A stretch of DNA of 39,966 bases, from assembly GCF_900112265.1 (NCBI RefSeq), contig NZ_FOLO01000054.1, forward strand, positions 1 through 39,966. Reading direction: 5' to 3'. The translations under genes and the position numbers were made by a program. Each line of letters starts with the position of its first letter. Positions within the stretch are counted from its first letter, which is position 1. The stretch comes from Pseudoalteromonas denitrificans DSM 6059 (GTDB lineage Bacteria > Pseudomonadota > Gammaproteobacteria > Enterobacterales > Alteromonadaceae). Below the pieces are notes generated by a model. It saw only the letters and a list, made by a program, of their open reading frames with translations. It was not told the DNA's origin and did no database searches. Shown one piece after another: positions 6,302 to 15,496 of the stretch.

Positions 6302-8191
6302 ATGAATAGAATGACTTGGGGTTTTGAAAAAGCACGGGAAACATATAATGTAGCTCATTGGAGCGAAGGATACTTTGATATTAATTCACAAGGTGAACTA
6401 GTTGCATTTCCCGATCGTGATAAATCAAAACCAGGCATTAAATTAAACGATTTAATTGCGCAATTTAAACAAAAAGGGCTAACCTTACCGGTTTTGGTAC
6501 GTTTCACCGATATCTTACAAAATAGAGTTGATAACTTAGTATCGGCTTTTCAGTCTGCTAAGCAGTCAAAAAACTATAAAGGGTTATATACTTCTGTTTA
6601 TCCTATTAAAGTAAATCAGCAGTATTCTGTTGTTAAAAAATTGATAGAACACCCAAGTAATAAGGTTGGTCTTGAAGCAGGCTCTAAACCCGAGTTAATG
6701 GCTATTTTAGGTGTTTCTCAAAAACCTCTAAAGATTGTATGCAATGGTTATAAAGATCGGGAGTTTTTACGTTTAGCCTGTATTGGCAGTGCAATGGGTC
6801 ATCAAGTTAACATTGTAATTGAGAAATTATCTGAACTGAGTGCACTATTAATCGAAGTTAATGACTTGGCTATACAACCAACAATAGGCATAAGAATTCG
6901 TCTAAATTCTGTTGGTAGAGGTAAATGGCAAAATACGGGCGGAGAAAAAGGAAAGTTTGGTTTAACTGCTGGGCAAGTAATGACAGCTGTTGATCAACTA
7001 AAAGCTGTAGGTAAATTACATTTATTACAGCTGGTTCATTTTCATATCGGTTCTCAAATCGCCAATATTAGAGATATCCATAAGGCATTAAGAGAGTGTG
7101 CTCGTCATTTTTCTGAATTATCAAAAGCAGGAGTGCCTCTAAAAACCGTTGATGTGGGTGGTGGTCTAGGTGTTGATTATGAAGGGTCTGGCTCTCGTAG
7201 TAGTTGCTCCATGAATTATACAGTTGAAGAGTATGCTAGAAATGTTGTGAGTGCATTTTTTGATATTTGTGAGCTAAATAATTTGGAACATCCTGATATT
7301 ATTACTGAGTCAGGGCGAGCATTGACTGCTCATCATGCTGTTTTGATCACTGATGTTATTGATATTGAAACCGCGCCTAAGAGTGAACGACCTAATGCAC
7401 CGACTGATTTAGATCCGAGTATCTTAAAAGAGCTTTGGCAAAGTTATTTGCAAATATCCAATCGTATGGCAATGGAAATTTATCATGATGCGATGCATTT
7501 ATTTAGTGAAGCACATTCCCAGTATGTTCATGGCTTGTTATCTATGAAACAATGGTCGCAAATAGAGCTGTTATATTTTAATATTTTACATAAGGTTAGA
7601 GAGTTTCTAGATTTTAACTCTCGTTCTCATAGAGAAGTGCTAGATGACTTAAATGAAAAACTAGCCGATAAACTATTTGTTAACTTTTCTTTATTTCAGT
7701 CTATGCCAGATGTTTGGGGAATAGAGCAATTGTTCCCTATTATGCCGATCGAAAATTTAGATAAGCCATTAACCCAAAGAGCAATTTTACAGGATATTAC
7801 CTGTGATTCAGATGGGCAAATTCGTCACTATGTTGATGGAGCAGGTATAGAATCTAGCTTGCCTATGCCGCAATATACTTCTGGTGAGCCATATCATATT
7901 GGCATGTTTATGGTGGGGGCCTATCAAGAAATTCTAGGTGATTTACATAACTTATTTGGCGATACTGATTCAGTTCATGTTGAATTAACAGATGAGGGGC
8001 ATAGGTTAACTTCAATAATTAAAGGGGACAGTGTTAAAGATGTATTAAAGTTTGTACATTTTGATGCTCAGAAATTAGCACTATCTTATCAAACACAAGT
8101 CGCGCAGTTGGCTGTGAGTGACAGTATAAAACAGCAATATTTATCAGAGTTAACCGCAGGGTTAGCAGGTTATACTTATTTTGAAGATTAA
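6302..8191 (+). CDS. speA: Biosynthetic arginine decarboxylase
   Basis: The product is about 629 residues, close to the family's usual 630-660. It makes agmatine from arginine, the first step of the agmatine route to putrescine. The PLP-barrel motif YPIKVNQ carries the cofactor Lys at about residue 103. VHFHIGSQIANIRDI, VDVGGGLGVDYEG and TESGRALTAHH follow, as do NFSLFQSMPDVWGI, DITCDSDGQIRHYVDG and the C-terminal MVGAYQEILGDLHNLFGD. All agree closely with E. coli SpeA. The exact start is uncertain: ATG 6302 is used here, and TTG 6296 or ATG 6311 are possible because no strong ribosome site is present. The divergent neighbour speE supports joint control of polyamine synthesis. Confidence 0.96.
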   Translation: MNRMTWGFEKARETYNVAHWSEGYFDINSQGELVAFPDRDKSKPGIKLNDLIAQFKQKGLTLPVLVRFTDILQNRVDNLVSAFQSAKQSKNYKGLYTSVYPIKVNQQYSVVKKLIEHPSNKVGLEAGSKPELMAILGVSQKPLKIVCNGYKDREFLRLACIGSAMGHQVNIVIEKLSELSALLIEVNDLAIQPTIGIRIRLNSVGRGKWQNTGGEKGKFGLTAGQVMTAVDQLKAVGKLHLLQLVHFHIGSQIANIRDIHKALRECARHFSELSKAGVPLKTVDVGGGLGVDYEGSGSRSSCSMNYTVEEYARNVVSAFFDICELNNLEHPDIITESGRALTAHHAVLITDVIDIETAPKSERPNAPTDLDPSILKELWQSYLQISNRMAMEIYHDAMHLFSEAHSQYVHGLLSMKQWSQIELLYFNILHKVREFLDFNSRSHREVLDDLNEKLADKLFVNFSLFQSMPDVWGIEQLFPIMPIENLDKPLTQRAILQDITCDSDGQIRHYVDGAGIESSLPMPQYTSGEPYHIGMFMVGAYQEILGDLHNLFGDTDSVHVELTDEGHRLTSIIKGDSVKDVLKFVHFDAQKLALSYQTQVAQLAVSDSIKQQYLSELTAGLAGYTYFED

Positions 8192-8257
8192 GCTGTTCAA
8201 GTTAAAATAACAAAGCCGTTTTTTTGTTTATATTTAAAAGAGTTTAAGGAAGTAGAA

Positions 8258-9151
8258 GTGGGTTCAGTTTTATCTAAGTTGAAACGTATTATATGCATAG
8301 GTTTTTATGCGGTTAATACACTGTTTTGGGTGTTACCTATTATTGTATGTGGTTTTTTGAAATTATTACCCATAAAACCTTGGCAAAAACTTATTAGTTG
8401 GTTAGCCAAATCATTGGCTGGCAATTGGGTTGCGTGTAATTCAGTTATTCAGAATGTACTCACACCTTTTAAGTTTGAAGTAACTGGTTTGGAAGAGTTA
8501 AAGGCCAAAGATTGGTATTTGGTAATCGCAAATCACCAAAGTTGGGTTGATATACTGGTGATGCAACGTTTATTACATAATCGCATTCCATTTTTAAACT
8601 TTTTTTTGAAAAAAGAACTAATTTATGTACCATTTCTTGGTTTAGCTTGGTGGGCTTTAGACTTCCCATTCATGTCTCGTACAAGCAAAGCTCAACTAAG
8701 AAAAAAACCTTCGTTACGCGGAAAAGATATAGAAACAACTCGTAAAGCGTGTGAGAAATTTAAAGAAGTGCCCGTTAGCATTGTGAACTTTGTTGAAGGC
8801 ACTCGTTTTACAAAAAATAAACATGAAAGACAAAATAGTCCATTTCAAAATTTATTAAAGCCTAAAGCGGGTGGTGTTGCCTTTGTATTAGAGGCTATGG
8901 GTGATCAGTTATCTAAAATTGTCAATATAACGATTCATTATCCTGATGGTATCCCCACATTTGTTGATTTTGCCAGTGGGCAAGTAAAGCGCATTCAGGT
9001 TCATGTGGAAGTCATGCCAATAAATGATGCTTTAGTAGGGAATTATAGCCAGGACACTGAGTTTCGAGTTAAATTCCAATCTGAATTAAATAAACTATGG
9101 CAAGATAAAGAACAAAATTTAAAAATTTTAGCGGATAAAGAGTCAGCATGA
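8258..9151 (+). CDS. PlsC-type acyltransferase (YihG-like)
   Basis: The product is 297 residues with N-terminal membrane segments (about 12-35) and a lysophosphatidate-acyltransferase-like domain. The catalytic HX4D motif is NHQSWVD (about residues 92-98). The substrate motif FVEGTRF (about 178-184) is followed by KPKAGGVAFVLEAMGDQ. This arrangement and length match the YihG branch of AGPAT-like enzymes, which acylate lysophospholipids at the inner membrane. Substrate specificity is not established. The start is GTG at 8258, with AAGGA (8246-8250) seven bases upstream. It follows speA by 66 bases and precedes the mechanosensitive channel gene by about 30, so it may be co-transcribed with the channel. 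Confidence 0.87.
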   Translation: MGSVLSKLKRIICIGFYAVNTLFWVLPIIVCGFLKLLPIKPWQKLISWLAKSLAGNWVACNSVIQNVLTPFKFEVTGLEELKAKDWYLVIANHQSWVDILVMQRLLHNRIPFLNFFLKKELIYVPFLGLAWWALDFPFMSRTSKAQLRKKPSLRGKDIETTRKACEKFKEVPVSIVNFVEGTRFTKNKHERQNSPFQNLLKPKAGGVAFVLEAMGDQLSKIVNITIHYPDGIPTFVDFASGQVKRIQVHVEVMPINDALVGNYSQDTEFRVKFQSELNKLWQDKEQNLKILADKESA

Positions 9152-9183
9152 TTGTTTAAATGATACATAAAAAAGGAATTGAA

Positions 9184-10371
9184 ATGAGCCCACTGCAAAC
9201 ATTAATTTTATCTTGGTTAGATAATATGCCAGAAGCAAACTTTGTATCAGCAATGTTAGCTGTGATATCTGGTATATGTTTGCTGGTAATAGTTTACCTA
9301 TTAGCGAATCGTTTTATATTGCCGACTTTACAGAAGGTTGCATTATATTTTTCACCAAAAACTATTCGTCCACTTGGCCATTTAATAAATAAGTTAGATC
9401 GCCGACTGTCGATATTGTTTAGTGTTATTGTATTTTTAACTTCATTTCATTTTATATATCCAGTTACTGAAATATTAGCCTCTTTATTTAAATCTGGCGG
9501 GCAAATTGTTTTAGTCATTTATGCTGGGCTTATATTTAGTTCTGTGGTGAGTATCGCGGGTGCGATTTATAATCAATTATCATTTTCTAAAGATGTACCA
9601 ATCCAAGGTTTGATCCAAGTGATTAAACTCATTACTTTTATCATTGTTGCAATTCTTGTTTTTAGTGTAATGATAAATAAAACACCGACTTATATTTTAT
9701 CCGGGTTTGGTGCTCTGGCTGCTGTTTTACTTTTGGTATTTAAAGATACTATTCTCGGTTTTGTTGCCAGTATTCAAATTGCCGCCAATCGTTTGGTAAC
9801 TTATGGAGATTGGATTGAGGTTAAAAGGTTTGGTGCCGATGGCGAAGTTGAAGAACTTGGGCTTAATACGGTAAAAGTACGTAATTGGGATAATACGATT
9901 ACAACAATTCCTACTTATGCTTTGATTTCAGATTCATTTAAAAATTGGCGAGGCATGGCTGAATCGGGCGGAAGAAGAATAAAGCGTTCATTAAATATTG
10001 ATATGCTGTCTATCAAGATAGTAAGTGAATCACTGCAAAATAGATTAATAAAAAATGAGACATTACAGGCTTTTTTATTAAAAAATGTATCTCCATTAGA
10101 AGGGCAAACTAATATTGGTTTATTCAGGCAATATGCTGAATTTTATTTAAAACAACATGTAAGTTTAAATCAAAGCTTAACTTTAATGGTACGTGAGCTA
10201 CAACCAACACAATATGGTTTACCACTTGAGTTTTACTGTTTTAGTCAAGATAAGCGCTGGATCCCATATGAGCATTTACAAGGTGATATTATCGACCATT
10301 TTTTAGCCATGTTGCCCGTTTTTGACTTAAGGCCTTATCAAAGCATAAGTGGGGAGTTTAAGGCTATCTAA
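9184..10371 (+). CDS. ybdG: MscS-family mechanosensitive channel, YbdG type
   Basis: The product is 395 residues from the ATG at 9184, chosen because AAGGA lies just upstream; an in-frame ATG eight codons earlier lacks such a site. Five hydrophobic segments fill about residues 20-200. The pore-lining helix and channel head follow: FGALAAVLLLVFKDTILGFV, IQIAANRLVTYGDWIEV, TVKVRNWDNTITTIPTY and SFKNWRGMAESGGRRIKR. The last of these is close to E. coli YbdG (MscM activity), an osmotic-downshock channel of the inner membrane. The stop codon overlaps the stop of the convergent kinase-like gene by three bases, with no terminator between them. Confidence 0.9.
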   Translation: MSPLQTLILSWLDNMPEANFVSAMLAVISGICLLVIVYLLANRFILPTLQKVALYFSPKTIRPLGHLINKLDRRLSILFSVIVFLTSFHFIYPVTEILASLFKSGGQIVLVIYAGLIFSSVVSIAGAIYNQLSFSKDVPIQGLIQVIKLITFIIVAILVFSVMINKTPTYILSGFGALAAVLLLVFKDTILGFVASIQIAANRLVTYGDWIEVKRFGADGEVEELGLNTVKVRNWDNTITTIPTYALISDSFKNWRGMAESGGRRIKRSLNIDMLSIKIVSESLQNRLIKNETLQAFLLKNVSPLEGQTNIGLFRQYAEFYLKQHVSLNQSLTLMVRELQPTQYGLPLEFYCFSQDKRWIPYEHLQGDIIDHFLAMLPVFDLRPYQSISGEFKAI

Positions 10372-11321
10372 TCCAAGTCTTTATCTAAAGGCGCCGATAA
10401 GATGAGGTTTTGATCTATGTAGCTAAATTCTGCACCTAGTCGAAAAAAAGATTCGTATTGTTTTGTTATTTTTCGGCGGATCAATCTAGGTGATGATAAA
10501 ACACCTGAAATGTGCAAATACCATTTATCTTGTTTTACTTGTAAAGAAATAGTTAAAGGTGTTTCTATCTTTTGATTGAGCAAGGTTACTAATTGATATA
10601 TGCAAAGCGGAGGCACGTTAATCTTTTGTTCAAGAATACTTGCTAAATCTATCATATTGACCTCTCCTTGATGCGCTAAGTGTTGCATATAAGAAACGGC
10701 AGTGAGTTCTTCTCCTAAGTTTACACATTCTAATTTGCTTGCTTTTAATTTGTAGCGTAATAATTCTGCTAAATTAGTGATGGCATCACACGCTAAATCT
10801 TCATCTTGTTCAATTAAAACTTCAATGTTATCTAAACTTTGATAAAGAAAATCGGGCTGAATTTGTTGTGCTAAAATTTTTAAACTTAATTTCTGGTGAA
10901 CGATTTCAAGTCTGCTTTTCTCTCTAGCTGAAAGTGCCATCTGATAACCAAAACACCAGACGAAATGAATGTTAATGCTTGTAAAAATAAGACCATGGAA
11001 TAGTTTGTCTTTATTTATAGTGTCGGAGCCCCAAAGTATTGAAAGCAAATATAATGGGATAATAAGTGCTAAGTTCATTAAAATAATAATGATGATACTG
11101 GTATAAATTTTTTTAAAATTTGATGCAGATTTGTGCTTTGAGATTTGTTTTCTGGCAATAAAATGTAATACAAGCAAATTCATTATGACAAATATTAACC
11201 AGTCATGTGTATATACCAATATTTTTATGGCATCAACAACGCTCAATGCCACTAAAGGTAAGGTCGTCAAAAGAATAAATATCAGGAGTTGGGCTAACCA
11301 ATAGTCAGTAATTTTACGCAT
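10368..11321 (-). CDS. Degenerate LytS-type histidine kinase-like membrane protein
   Basis: The product is 317 residues from ATG 11321; this ATG overlaps the stop of the upstream kinase gene as ATGCGTAA. Four or five membrane helices (about 8-130) precede a linker and a region aligning with the His_kinase domain. Where the family has NPHFLFN, this protein has QPDFLYQ (Asp at about residue 157), so the phospho-acceptor His is absent. The N-box ENAxxHG and the glycine-rich ATP boxes cannot be found in the shortened C-terminal part. It should not be an active kinase. Position and overlap suggest it works with the intact kinase upstream, perhaps as a heteropartner or ligand-binding subunit. A TTG at 11342 is an alternative start. 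Confidence 0.75.
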   Translation of the reverse strand: MRKITDYWLAQLLIFILLTTLPLVALSVVDAIKILVYTHDWLIFVIMNLLVLHFIARKQISKHKSASNFKKIYTSIIIIILMNLALIIPLYLLSILWGSDTINKDKLFHGLIFTSINIHFVWCFGYQMALSAREKSRLEIVHQKLSLKILAQQIQPDFLYQSLDNIEVLIEQDEDLACDAITNLAELLRYKLKASKLECVNLGEELTAVSYMQHLAHQGEVNMIDLASILEQKINVPPLCIYQLVTLLNQKIETPLTISLQVKQDKWYLHISGVLSSPRLIRRKITKQYESFFRLGAEFSYIDQNLILSAPLDKDLD

Positions 11322-12447
11322 TTTGTAATTTAGTTTTGTCAAAGTTATAAGGGATCACTAAGCTCACGTGATAATTATCGTCGGAAGTTAAACCAAATTT
11401 AAGTTTGTAGTTTTTATCATAAATTAAATCTAATCTTTTTTGTAAATTTGTTAACCCAGTTTTTGTGCCATCAGCAGATGCGCCTATTTTAATTGGGTTT
11501 ATAACTTCTAAAGTTAGCTTACCTCGATAAATTCTTGCGCGAATATTTATGCAACCACCATGAATAAGGGGAGCAATTCCATGTTTAATTGCGTTTTCAA
11601 TAAAGGTAAATAAGCTCATGCTGGGAATTTTAGCGTTTAGAGCTTTTTGATCAACTTGCCATTGCAGTTCTAACCTTTCTTCAAATCGTACTTTTTCAAG
11701 TTTTAAATAATGCTTACAAAGCTCAATTTCTTGCTGCAAATCTAACTGATGTTGTTTATTTTCAAAGTGATGATGAAATAAAGCGCGAAATTCTTGTAAT
11801 AATTTTTTTGCTTCTATTTTATCTTCATACAGCATACCCCTAATGCTATTTAAGGCATTAAATAAAAAATGGGGGTTAAGTTGGTACGTTAAAATATCGA
11901 GTTGTTGTTTTTTAAGTTCTTTAACTAACAACTTTTTATAGGCAAAAGAAGTAAATTGTAAAAATGATAATGCCCATAAACAATAAAACAAACTATGCAC
12001 AAAAGCTTCAGCTAAGTATATGCCTATGCCTGTCGGTTTATCATAACCAGAATTAGGGCCTGGAGATTGAAAACCAATACTCACTGAAGTTCTTTTGTCT
12101 TCATTCATAGTGTCTGATGTGCTGATCTGTAATAAAAAGGTACCAGGAACAGACACTGTATGAGTATAAGTTGCGCTACCAAACCCTGTTACAAAGGCAC
12201 AAAAAATGGCGCTGAGGTAAATCGTTTTATTTGTATGTTTTTTTAATTGAATGTATTTAAGAGGGATATAAATACATATTAATGGCAATAATATTAATAG
12301 CGCTAAATTATGTAAAAAAGAGTTCAAATTTTCAGGAGTTAATGAGAAAGGACTTAGCTGAATATCTAAGTATATTAAAGTCAGTAATATGATCTGTAAG
12401 CTTTGAACGATAATAAAGCTTTTGTACTGACGTAAAATTTTAGACAC
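11314..12447 (-). CDS. LytS/YpdA-type sensor histidine kinase
   Basis: The product is 377 residues with membrane helices at about 12-30, 43-66, 77-95 and 142-170, a predicted extracytoplasmic loop near 97-140, and a cytoplasmic kinase domain. The H-box QLNPHFLFNALNSI carries the phospho-acceptor at His193. The N-box is ENAIKHG (residues 284-290), and a TGLTNLQKRL G-box is present. These are the hallmarks of the His_kinase (LytS) family. The start is GTG at 12447, with GGAAC a few bases upstream. Such kinases are normally followed by a LytTR response regulator. None is present here; a degenerate second kinase follows instead. The partner regulator must be elsewhere. Confidence 0.85.
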   Translation of the reverse strand: MSKILRQYKSFIIVQSLQIILLTLIYLDIQLSPFSLTPENLNSFLHNLALLILLPLICIYIPLKYIQLKKHTNKTIYLSAIFCAFVTGFGSATYTHTVSVPGTFLLQISTSDTMNEDKRTSVSIGFQSPGPNSGYDKPTGIGIYLAEAFVHSLFYCLWALSFLQFTSFAYKKLLVKELKKQQLDILTYQLNPHFLFNALNSIRGMLYEDKIEAKKLLQEFRALFHHHFENKQHQLDLQQEIELCKHYLKLEKVRFEERLELQWQVDQKALNAKIPSMSLFTFIENAIKHGIAPLIHGGCINIRARIYRGKLTLEVINPIKIGASADGTKTGLTNLQKRLDLIYDKNYKLKFGLTSDDNYHVSLVIPYNFDKTKLQNA

Positions 12448-12540
12448 GATAAGTTCCGATTCTTTTTTCGAAACGTGACCTTAAATGTTTTTAGATAAAA
12501 TGGCAATCTTCACTGCTGTAATTTACGTCAAAAATAAATT

Positions 12541-12572
12541 AATGAGTGACGTTTTTTGTAACTAAACTCATT
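12541..12572 (-). terminator. Hairpin after the DUF4397-like lipoprotein gene
   Basis: AATGAGT (12541-12547) pairs with ACTCATT (12566-12572). Read on the - strand, the stem is followed by AATTTATTTTTG. It begins at the lipoprotein stop codon, which makes an intrinsic terminator plausible, although the loop is long (18 bases). Confidence 0.4.
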
Positions 12573-13270
12573 TATTTATCAATAACAATAAAGGCAGCTG
12601 CATTATTATCATCAGTTGCTTTAGGTGCAATGAAAATAGCATGAAACTTTCCTGAGGTTGGTTCAATTGTATATTCAAGTATCGGTTCGATAGAATCTGC
12701 TTTAGTGACTTTTAAGTGAACATTATCAATATTTGAGTTGATGTGATTAGTCCCCTTGCTATAACTAATATCTTCTGCAACTAGTTTATTTTCAATATAT
12801 ATGTCTAACATGCCCATTTCTGATGGAAAGGTGTGTAACAGAATTACTCGGTATTGGTTTTGTGCAATCCCTTCATTATCTAAGAAGACAGCGCCAAGAG
12901 CTGCTTTTTGCTCTGAAGTATTATTTTCTTTTCCATAAGCAAAAAGCACATAATTTTCATCATGAGTGAAAGCAAAATTAGTTTTTTCAATAATGTTTTC
13001 AAGAGAATTACCATCAGTTGCTTTAAATGAATAAGCTGAACCGTGGTTTTCATCTTGATATAAAGTTTGTTCGTTTGTTACTTGTCCATATTCTAAGGAA
13101 GAATCTGGTGAAAGTAATATTTCCTGATCATTATTTTTGTCAAACCAAACAACATTGAGTTCATTATTTACTAAATTAATTGCAGTAATATCAATATTGT
13201 AGGTTTCATCGTTATCACAGCCAGTTAAAATTAAACCTGTTGTAATTAAGGCCAAAATTGATGCTTTCAT
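12572..13270 (-). CDS. Putative DUF4397-type lipoprotein
   Basis: The product is 232 residues. The N-terminus is a lipoprotein signal with lipobox LTGC (Cys18) followed by DNDE; the Asp at +2 could favour inner-membrane retention by the E. coli sorting rule. The body is predicted beta-rich and contains two similar halves. The second half has YRVILLHTFPSEMGMLDIYI, which resembles the RV.HASPDAP.VDVYV core of DUF4397 domains. The function of that domain family is unknown. The gene stands alone, 192 bases from the divergent periplasmic binding protein gene. Confidence 0.6.
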   Translation of the reverse strand: MKASILALITTGLILTGCDNDETYNIDITAINLVNNELNVVWFDKNNDQEILLSPDSSLEYGQVTNEQTLYQDENHGSAYSFKATDGNSLENIIEKTNFAFTHDENYVLFAYGKENNTSEQKAALGAVFLDNEGIAQNQYRVILLHTFPSEMGMLDIYIENKLVAEDISYSKGTNHINSNIDNVHLKVTKADSIEPILEYTIEPTSGKFHAIFIAPKATDDNNAAAFIVIDK

Positions 13271-13462
13271 ATAAATAAACTAAATTAAAAAGGAAGTATG
13301 TTGAAAGTTTATGCTTCTTTCATTTTGAAACTGTAGTCAAGTGTTACTATAAAAGGAAAGAATGTAATCAATAGCGACAAAGTGTAATAAATACTCTAAA
13401 GTTTGCACGTTTTATTTTTTGCAAAAAATGGATATTTTGCACTTGTATAGGTGTAACAAATA

Positions 13463-14254
13463 TTGAAAATACTTAAATGTTTTAAAATTAAATACTTTAT
13501 TATATGTATTTGGTTATTTTTATATAGCTCACCTTATGTCATGGCTAATCATCCTATTATTGCATTAGGAGTTAATCATGCCCCACCTTATAGTTTTGTA
13601 GAAGAAAACTCAGACTCTTCTGGTCTTATAATCGATATTATGCAGCGAATTGGATCTGAATTAGATTTCGAATTACAAGTTGTATCATGTCCTTTTCCGC
13701 GGTGTTTGAAAATGGCTAAAGAAGGTAAATTAGATATATTAGGGGGGTTAGTTAAAACTGAAGAAAGAAATCAATATCTTGATTTCATTGAGCCTGCCTA
13801 TATGGCTCTTAATTCTTCATATGTTTTTTATTCTCTTAAAGAGAAAAACTTAGTCGTGAATGAATATGAACAACTTAAAGATAAACGTATAGCCGTAATG
13901 CGAAATGCCGCTTACTTTGAACTTTTTGATAGTGATGCAGCGTTAAATAAGATTATTGTTTCTTCAGAGAAAGTCGCAGTTGATATGTTATTAAAAGATC
14001 GTGTTGATTTGGTCATTGCTGTTGAAGAAACAGCAGATTATTCAATAAAATTTTTGAAACAAGCAAGTCATAGATTGCAAAAACTTAATTATAGACACAC
14101 AGATAATATTTTAGGATATGCCGCAATTTCTCGAAAGTATCAAAATATTGAACTTTTGAATAAAATAAAACAGAAAATGAGACAATTTCAAAAAAGTGGC
14201 GTATTAACTCAACTTGTAAAACCTTATAATTTGCCCCCGATTAACAAACCTTAA
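13463..14254 (+). CDS. Periplasmic solute-binding protein, family 3 type
   Basis: The product is 263 residues with a signal peptide (about residues 1-28, ending YVMA) and a single SBP_bac_3 domain. The features PPYSFVEENSDSSGLIIDIMQRI, CLKMAKEGKLDILGGLVKTEERNQYLDF and the hinge at about 125-135 are typical of amino-acid-type binding proteins. The pair CPFPRC in the first lobe could form a disulfide. No permease or ATPase genes are adjacent, so it may be an orphan or sensory binding protein, as is common in Alteromonadales. The TTG start at 13463 is preceded by AGGTG (13450-13454) and gives an intact signal peptide. Confidence 0.8.
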   Translation: MKILKCFKIKYFIICIWLFLYSSPYVMANHPIIALGVNHAPPYSFVEENSDSSGLIIDIMQRIGSELDFELQVVSCPFPRCLKMAKEGKLDILGGLVKTEERNQYLDFIEPAYMALNSSYVFYSLKEKNLVVNEYEQLKDKRIAVMRNAAYFELFDSDAALNKIIVSSEKVAVDMLLKDRVDLVIAVEETADYSIKFLKQASHRLQKLNYRHTDNILGYAAISRKYQNIELLNKIKQKMRQFQKSGVLTQLVKPYNLPPINKP

Positions 14255-14375
14255 CTTCTAACAGTGGATGAATCTAGTTACATCTTTGTGACTTAATGTT
14301 ATTGCTTCATCTTAAGTTCAGTTTACTTTTGTATTATTCAATTATTGCTTTAAAGCTTTTTTAGGAAAAATTACC

Positions 14376-15005
14376 ATGCTATTAAAAACGACGCTTTTAC
14401 CTCTGTTTGCTGCATCTCTTATATTAACTGGCTGTGCCTCTACTAATGCTGAAAAGGGAGCTGCAATTGGTGCGATATCAGGTGCGATTCTAGGTAAGGC
14501 TACAAGTAATCATAAAAATAAAAGAGCCGTATTTGGAGCGGCAATAGGCGCAATTGCTGGCGCTGCTATTGGTGATTATATGGATAAACAAGAGCAGGAA
14601 TTTCGTGATGAACTATCGGGTTCAGGCATTGAAGTTGTACGAGAAGGGGATAATTTACGTTTAATTATGCCTGCAAATATTACCTTTGCAACGGGCCAGT
14701 CCTATATCACATCGGGTTTTCATACTACTTTAAATGATGTTGCCAAAGTATTGGTTAAATTTGATAAAACACTTTTGAGCATTGAAGGTCATACCGATAG
14801 TTCTGGAGCCGCAGCTTTTAACCAAAATTTATCAGAGCAACGCGCAATGAGTGTTAAGTCTTATTTAATGAATCAAAATATTTTAGCATCGCGTCTTAAT
14901 ACTGTGGGATATGGTGAGAGTAAACCTGTAGCATCGAATAATACGGCGCAAAATAAAGCATTAAATCGCCGAGTAGAAATTCAAATTGTGCCAAATAAAG
15001 CATAA
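14376..15005 (+). CDS. OmpA-family outer-membrane lipoprotein with glycine zipper
   Basis: The product is 209 residues. A lipoprotein signal ends at LTGC (Cys20). A glycine-zipper segment follows (about residues 27-67, GAAIGAISGAILG and GAAIGAIAGAAIGDYM). The C-terminal OmpA peptidoglycan-binding domain (about 95-207) contains FATGQSYI, IEGHTDSSG, NLSEQRAMSVKSYL, VGYGESKPVASN and NRRVEIQI. This is the layout of E. coli YiaD-type proteins, which tether the outer membrane to the cell wall. The gene is monocistronic with its own hairpin downstream. Confidence 0.9.
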   Translation: MLLKTTLLPLFAASLILTGCASTNAEKGAAIGAISGAILGKATSNHKNKRAVFGAAIGAIAGAAIGDYMDKQEQEFRDELSGSGIEVVREGDNLRLIMPANITFATGQSYITSGFHTTLNDVAKVLVKFDKTLLSIEGHTDSSGAAAFNQNLSEQRAMSVKSYLMNQNILASRLNTVGYGESKPVASNNTAQNKALNRRVEIQIVPNKA

Positions 15006-15040
15006 ACTTGTTTGGTGTAATTATTAATCTCTAAATATTT

Positions 15041-15065
15041 ATCCCCGAAATATACACTCGGGGAT
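15041..15065. terminator. Hairpin between the OmpA lipoprotein and rid-like genes
   Basis: ATCCCCGA (15041-15048) and TCGGGGAT (15058-15065) form a perfect 8-bp GC-rich stem with a 9-base loop. It lies between convergent genes and is flanked by T-rich sequence on the + strand and A/T-rich sequence on the other side. It probably terminates both. Confidence 0.6.
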
Positions 15066-15104
15066 ACTTCTTTAACTTAGAAAGTTACAAAAACCTTCTT
15101 AAAG

Positions 15105-15461
15105 TTAAGATGCGATTTCAGCAGCTACGACTGAAATTTCAACTAATAAAACATCGCGCGCCATGCTTGCCTGTACACAAGCCCTAGCCGGTGCATACCC
15201 TTCATTTACCCAGTTGTCCCAAACTTCGTTCATTTGTTTAAAATCATTCATATCTTTGATGTATATGGTTGCCGATAATATATGATCTTTGTCGCTGCCA
15301 GCCTTTTCTAAAGCAGCATCTACTTTATCTAACATAGTTTGTGTTTGATGTTTTATATCTTTTGTTGCATCGGCACACACTTGGCCGCATAAATAGACAG
15401 TGCCGTTGTGTTTTACAATTTTACTCATGCGTTGTTTAGTATCGATACGTTCTATGCTCAT
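15105..15461 (-). CDS. Rid (YjgF/YER057c/UK114) family protein
   Basis: The product is 118 residues, slightly shorter than E. coli RidA. Visible Rid features are NGTVYLCGQVCAD, QTQTMLDKVDAALEKAGSDKDHIL, YIKDMNDFKQMNEVWDNWV, and PARACVQASMARDVLLVEI. The last contains the Arg expected to bind the imine carboxylate, and Glu near the end. Rid proteins hydrolyse reactive enamine/imine intermediates of PLP enzymes. The sequence departs from archetypal RidA in the final loop, so it may belong to another Rid subgroup with a different substrate. It runs toward the OmpA lipoprotein gene. Confidence 0.85.
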   Translation of the reverse strand: MSIERIDTKQRMSKIVKHNGTVYLCGQVCADATKDIKHQTQTMLDKVDAALEKAGSDKDHILSATIYIKDMNDFKQMNEVWDNWVNEGYAPARACVQASMARDVLLVEISVVAAEIAS

Positions 15462-15496
15462 TTTTTTGCTCTTTGTTGATTTTGGTTAGGGTGAAA

